Shown piece by piece: positions 6,105 to 8,990 of a DNA stretch of 8,990 bases (positions are counted from its first letter, which is position 1; every line of letters begins with the position of its first letter). The notes under the pieces were generated by a model, which saw only the letters and a list, made by a program, of their open reading frames with translations, searched no databases and was not told where the DNA came from. Both the position numbers and the translations under genes were made by a program. This DNA is from Candidatus Bathyarchaeota archaeon. GTDB lineage: Archaea; Thermoproteota; Bathyarchaeia; TCS64. The stretch covers positions 1-8,990 of the forward strand of contig JAUYEB010000055.1 of NCBI GenBank assembly GCA_030691555.1. Direction: 5' to 3'.

Positions 6105-8048
6105 CTATTTCTTGAAGAACAGGTATGCCGCGGCCAGGATAGCGATGATCGCCATGCCGGTCGACGCGTAGGCGATGGTGGAGAGGCCGTCGACTGTCTG
6201 ACGCATCTGGGTCACGTCGTCTGAGACGGAGGTCACGCCCCTGCTGAGGGAGTCTATCTCGCCCGACATCGAGGTGGTCTTGTCGTCTATGCTCGACCCG
6301 AGGTTGGAGATGTCGCTTCGGATGGCGTCGAGCGGGTCGGTTGGCTGGGTGGTTCCGCCGGGGACGGTCGTCGCGGCCACCGACACGCCCAGCTTGGGGT
6401 CGTGGGCTATCTCGGCTCCACGCGGGTAGGCGATGGTTATGATCTTGCCGTTGAGGGTGTTTGTCACGCTCGACTTTACGGGCTTGGCCACGCCGTCGAC
6501 CTTCGCCTCGGGGGCCCACGAGAAGAAGCCTGTGGCGTTTGCGGACTTGATGTAGACCTCTTTCTCGGTCGTCCCGGACCTCTCCTCGATGGATTTCTCA
6601 GAGCTCATCTTCGCGACGAGCGCCAGCTGGGTGTTGGGCCCTGTGTATGGGAAGCCCTTGATGGTTATCGTGACCTTTGACTCGGTGGGTTTGACCAGCG
6701 CGTTGTCTACCTTCGCGTACTTGGGGAAGACGTCGGCCGTGACCTGTAGCGTGTAGGCCTCGTTCACGAGGTGGGTCTCTAGCCGGTAGCCCTTCTCGCC
6801 GTCCTGTGAGGTCATCGGGGTTATCGTCGGCGTCGTGAAGGTCTTCGCCTTTAGATCGATCGACTGGACCTCCTCGCCCGGCTGGGGGAGGCCGTCGCCG
6901 TTGCCGTCGAGGAACTCGACTAGCTTGTAGAAGTCGAGCTCGGACTCGATCTCGCGCTTCACGGCGTTGATCTCGGTGCTGAAGCCCAGCTCTAGCTTTA
7001 TCCCCTCGAGGGAGGCGATCTTCATCTCGAACTCGTTTTGTGTCGTGGCGTTGCGGAACTCGGAGTGGATCTTCGCGTACTCCGTCGTGGTCTCGGTCAG
7101 CTCGTGGCGCTCCTCGGCGGTCTCTAGGGAGTCGTCGACGCCGTCGTTGTCGACGTCTGTGCTAGGCGCTGAGGTGGTCGCGACGCCGAGCTTGGGGTCG
7201 TGGATGATCTCCGTGCCCCTCGGGTAGCTGAGGGTTATGAACCTGCCCTTCAGGGTGGTGGTGACGCTGGATTTCACGGGCTTGGGGACGGAGTCTATCT
7301 TCGCGTCGGTCAACCAGGAGAAGAAGCCGGTGGCGTTGGCGGAACGTATGTGGACCTCGCTCTCACCGCCCACCGGGTCCTGACTCTCCCCCATCTCGCT
7401 CTCGGAGCTTATCTTGAGCCTGAGGGCGAGCTGGCTGTTGGGTCTGGTGTACTGGAAGCCGCTCATAGTGAACGTGACCTTCGCCTCGGTCGGCGTGACG
7501 GCTGCGCCGTCTATCAGGGCGTGCTTCGGGAAGAAGTCGGCGAAAACCTTTAGGGCGTAGGCCTGGTTGAGGAGTTGTGCAGATAGCCGGTAGCCCTTCT
7601 CGCCGTCCTGCGACGTGATGTTTGTCACGCTGGGCATGCTGAAGGACACGCTGCGGAGGTCGATTGTCTGGAGCTCCTCGCCGGCGGTCAGCATCCCGTC
7701 TCCGTCTGCGTCGGCGAACTCGAACAGCCTGTACAGCTCGAGCTCGGACTCGATCTCGCGCTTCAAGGCGCTGATCCTTGTGCTGAATCCGAGTTCGAGC
7801 TTGACGCCTTCATCGGTGGAGAGCTGGAACTCCCATTCGTTCTGCCTGGTGGCGTTCCGGAACTCGGAGTGGACCTTGACCTTGTACGCCTCGGTCTCGA
7901 GGAACATCTTCCTCTCCATCCTGAGCTCCAGGGAGTCGTCGATTTGGTCGCCGTCTGAGTCGTTGATCGACGCGATGGCTATAGAGGGCAACACGAGCAT
8001 CAACACGAGCGATGCGGAAACCAACAGTGTTCGTAACTTTGAGCTCAT
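6105..8048 (-). CDS. Secreted, membrane-anchored surface protein with two tandem repeats, coiled coil and C-terminal TM (S-layer/stalk-like)
   Basis: This 647-residue protein of unrecognised family is probably exposed on the cell surface. It has a signal peptide at residues 1-27 (basic SKLR, hydrophobic core, then AIAS). Two copies of a roughly 260-residue unit follow, about 27-289 and 297-555, each ending in HDPKLGV. Each unit carries two Asp-rich loops like calcium-binding EF-hand/thrombospondin type 3 loops: DSDGDQIDD and DADGDG in the first, DVDNDGVDD and DGNGDG in the second. NxT sequons in FRNAT and SANATGFFSW are conserved in both copies. A Thr/Pro-rich linker leads to a Ser/Asp-rich heptad-like coiled coil at about 572-622, then one membrane helix at about 625-645 and the short tail FFKK. 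The layout resembles archaeal SlaB-type anchors, but I see no sequence proof. ATG 8048 is preferred over GTG 8060 because AGGTGAA (8062-8056) is properly spaced before it. Confidence 0.88.
   Translation of the reverse strand: MSSKLRTLLVSASLVLMLVLPSIAIASINDSDGDQIDDSLELRMERKMFLETEAYKVKVHSEFRNATRQNEWEFQLSTDEGVKLELGFSTRISALKREIESELELYRLFEFADADGDGMLTAGEELQTIDLRSVSFSMPSVTNITSQDGEKGYRLSAQLLNQAYALKVFADFFPKHALIDGAAVTPTEAKVTFTMSGFQYTRPNSQLALRLKISSESEMGESQDPVGGESEVHIRSANATGFFSWLTDAKIDSVPKPVKSSVTTTLKGRFITLSYPRGTEIIHDPKLGVATTSAPSTDVDNDGVDDSLETAEERHELTETTTEYAKIHSEFRNATTQNEFEMKIASLEGIKLELGFSTEINAVKREIESELDFYKLVEFLDGNGDGLPQPGEEVQSIDLKAKTFTTPTITPMTSQDGEKGYRLETHLVNEAYTLQVTADVFPKYAKVDNALVKPTESKVTITIKGFPYTGPNTQLALVAKMSSEKSIEERSGTTEKEVYIKSANATGFFSWAPEAKVDGVAKPVKSSVTNTLNGKIITIAYPRGAEIAHDPKLGVSVAATTVPGGTTQPTDPLDAIRSDISNLGSSIDDKTTSMSGEIDSLSRGVTSVSDDVTQMRQTVDGLSTIAYASTGMAIIAILAAAYLFFKK
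6384..7160 (-). repeat. Tandem protein repeat, copy 2 (C-terminal)
   Basis: This codes for the second unit of the surface protein. Two stretches are identical at DNA level to copy 1: 28 bases (6934-6961 and 7738-7765) and 27 bases (6780-6806 and 7584-7610). Elsewhere the copies have drifted at both DNA and protein level. Confidence 0.9.
7182..7970 (-). repeat. Tandem protein repeat, copy 1 (N-terminal)
   Basis: This codes for the first unit of the surface protein. Shared landmarks with copy 2, in the same order, are DSDGD..DDSLE, HSEFRNAT, KLELGFST, KREIESEL, a DGDG loop followed by GEE, SQDGEKGYRL, SANATGFFSW, KPVKSSVT and HDPKLGV. The offset between copies is 266-268 residues. Confidence 0.9.
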
Positions 8049-8055
8049 ATTTTTT

Positions 8056-8062
8056 TTCACCT
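8056..8062 (-). promoter_or_regulatory. Ribosome binding site that sets the surface-protein start at 8048
   Basis: On the minus strand AGGTGAA is followed by an A-rich spacer and then ATG at 8048, giving normal spacing. The GTG inside this site (8060) is an in-frame start candidate but would have no ribosome site of its own. Confidence 0.65.
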
Positions 8063-8076
8063 GCGATTAAGTTTTA

Positions 8077-8101
8077 GGATCGGCTCTTCTTAAACCGATC
8101 C
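8077..8101 (-). promoter_or_regulatory. Promoter of the surface-protein gene within a perfect inverted repeat (candidate operator)
   Basis: GGATCGG (8077-8083) and CCGATCC (8095-8101) form a perfect 7-bp inverted repeat with an 11-base spacer. On the minus strand the spacer begins TTTAAGA, a TATA-like element (8094-8088). A start about 26 bases downstream would be near 8065, leaving a short leader that holds just the ribosome site before ATG 8048. A regulator bound to the inverted repeat would block TBP, so this may be an operator. Confidence 0.5.
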
Positions 8102-8238
8102 ACCACGGCGAGGGGGGTTTCCGGTGAACGCCGTCAAATGTTACGGGCGAGCGCGCCCACCCCCTTTTCCACGGATCGAGCCCGGGTGAAGCGTTTTTCG
8201 ACGCGGAGCGACAGTTGAACTAGGTGAAACCCACGAGC

Positions 8239-8355
8239 ATGAGCGACGTGAAGATCCCCGTCCTAAGGAAGATCGACACCGAGAACGTCCTGAGGGGGTA
8301 CGGCGCCTCCACCGTCGAGGAGGAGTGCCCCGCCGTGAAGGCGGGCGTCGAGTAG
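8239..8355 (+). CDS. Possible small protein, 38 residues
   Basis: This short open frame from ATG 8239 to TAG 8353-8355 encodes MSDVKIPVLRKIDTENVLRG and then an acidic tail ending VKAGVE. Its codon choice (GTC, GAG, AGG, GAC, ATC) is like that of the operon genes. AGGTGA at 8222-8227 could serve as the ribosome site, though 11 bases away. An in-frame GTG at 8224 would add five residues. I do not recognise it. It could be a real small protein or the remaining 5' end of a decayed gene, since no related reading frame continues after the stop. Confidence 0.42.
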   Translation: MSDVKIPVLRKIDTENVLRGYGASTVEEECPAVKAGVE

Positions 8356-8372
8356 GGGTACGTCGGCTCTGG

Positions 8373-8383
8373 ATAAATTAAAA
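8373..8383 (+). promoter_or_regulatory. TATA box for the glycosyltransferase gene
   Basis: ATAAATTAAAA is a strong A+T-rich element in G+C-rich surroundings. About 26 bases downstream of its centre gives a transcription start near 8402-8406. This leaves a leader of about 25-30 bases before ATG 8431 and separates the gene from the small frame ending at 8355. Confidence 0.65.
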
Positions 8384-8430
8384 CAGGGCCAATCAGCACC
8401 TATGCTCGTCACACCGGCGGGGCTGGACTG

Positions 8431-8990
8431 ATGCTTGGTAGGAGAGACGCCGCGGCGATATTGGTGATCAGCGTGGCCTTCCTCGTCGTCGCCGCATTCA
8501 ACGTCGGCGCTGGCACGCCGTCGACTGGCTGGCGCCTGAAGCCCGAGAACGTCTACGTCACCTTCCCCGGGAACACGAGCGTCAGGTCCCTCTACCTCTA
8601 CGTCAACGGCGACACCAACAACGTCACCGCCGTGGTCTCGCAGAGCACGGGTGGGGGGTGGAAGACCGTCGGCTACGTCAACGATGGGGGCTACTACAAG
8701 TGGATCAACTCTACGGAGCTGGACGTCGTGACCGACTCCCTCAGGGTCTACTTCTGGGTGGGGGAGGACATCTACGAGGTGGTGGCGGTGGACAACGCAG
8801 GCGCGACGATCCCCATAGTCACGTGGAGGGGGGACGACCCGCAGGACGCCGGCGTGGCGAGGCTCTTCGACGAGCAGGGGCTGTTCGAGTACCCGCCCAC
8901 GTTCAGGGACGAGACATGCTTCGACGAGGTCTACTTCGTGAGGGCGGCCGAGGACTACCTGGCGCGGAGTGAGCCCCACGAGTGGACGCA
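8431..8990 (+). CDS. N-terminal part of a probable GT39 (PMT-like) membrane glycosyltransferase with extracytoplasmic domain (3' end outside window)
   Basis: The frame is open from ATG 8431 to the right edge (186 codons). Residues 6-27 are a single hydrophobic helix. Residues about 33-130 are a beta-rich, Asn/Thr/Trp-containing stretch (VRSLYLYVNGD, GGGWKTVGYV, YYKWINST, LRVYFWVGEDIYEVVAVDNAG) that resembles a discoidin/F5-8C-like sandwich. Then comes CFDEVYFVRAAEDYLARSEP (163-182) followed by HEWT, which fits the catalytic Asp-Glu (165-166) loop of GT39 protein O-mannosyltransferases and related phospholipid-carrier glycosyltransferases; in those a HPPLGK motif follows, and the window ends just where it would begin. 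Such enzymes transfer a sugar from a polyprenyl phosphate donor to proteins or lipids outside the membrane. The neighbouring divergent surface protein could be a substrate (inference). The ATG overlaps the stop of a 9-codon frame from 8402. Confidence 0.7.
   Translation, partial: MLGRRDAAAILVISVAFLVVAAFNVGAGTPSTGWRLKPENVYVTFPGNTSVRSLYLYVNGDTNNVTAVVSQSTGGGWKTVGYVNDGGYYKWINSTELDVVTDSLRVYFWVGEDIYEVVAVDNAGATIPIVTWRGDDPQDAGVARLFDEQGLFEYPPTFRDETCFDEVYFVRAAEDYLARSEPHEWT

Noticed and set aside
8263..8979. Long minus-strand frame of 238 residues opposite the glycosyltransferase gene
   Set aside because: It is the mirror of a codon-biased plus-strand gene, has no ribosome site, and gives a composition unlike a real protein.
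1..8990. CRISPR array, insertion sequence or defence system
   Set aside because: No regularly spaced repeats, terminal inverted repeats, transposase or nuclease-like frames were seen.

Overview
The window is visibly G+C-rich and reads as archaeal. Promoters are TATA-type and lie the archaeal distance upstream of genes. The tRNA has an encoded CCA, Shine-Dalgarno motifs of the GGAGGTGA type are common, GTG starts are frequent, Arg is mostly AGG, and the large secreted protein has a SlaB-like plan with a coiled coil and a C-terminal membrane anchor. A thermophilic member of the Thermoproteota or a relative is the best guess, but nothing here fixes the lineage.

Positions 1-5614 (+ strand) hold a compact operon for a membrane-bound group 4 [NiFe] hydrogenase. 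In order it encodes a multi-cluster ferredoxin (HycB/HyfA-like, cut by the window edge), a shortened antiporter-like membrane subunit (HycC/HyfB-like), a NuoH/HycD-like membrane subunit, a fused NuoC-NuoD/HycE-like large subunit, a NuoI/HycF-like two-cluster ferredoxin, a NuoB/HycG-like small subunit, and a 75-residue protein of unknown function. This is the gene order hycBCDEFG of the enterobacterial formate hydrogenlyase operon. Genes overlap or abut, three of them by the same GTGA stop-start overlap. Electrons would enter through the HycB-like protein, pass along the HycF-like and HycG-like clusters to the Ni-Fe site in the HycE-like subunit, and the energy released would be coupled to ion movement by the HycD/HycC-like membrane arm. 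The electron donor (formate, CO or other) lies outside the window. The large-subunit gene has an apparent one-base frameshift close to its start.

Positions 5637-5749 carry tRNA-Phe(GAA) with its own TATA box. Positions 5750-6104 are a G+C-rich convergent intergenic stretch with a few small hairpins and no supportable gene.

Positions 6105-8048 (- strand) encode a secreted, membrane-anchored surface protein built of two tandem copies of a roughly 260-residue unit with calcium-loop-like Asp-rich motifs, then a coiled coil and a C-terminal membrane helix. Its promoter is embedded in a perfect 7-bp inverted repeat.

Positions 8239-8355 (+) hold a possible 38-residue protein. From 8431 to the right edge runs the start of a probable GT39-type (protein O-mannosyltransferase-like) membrane glycosyltransferase with a beta-rich domain inserted before its Asp-Glu motif. 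The surface protein and this enzyme are divergently arranged, which suggests, but does not prove, a cell-envelope locus next to the hydrogenase operon.
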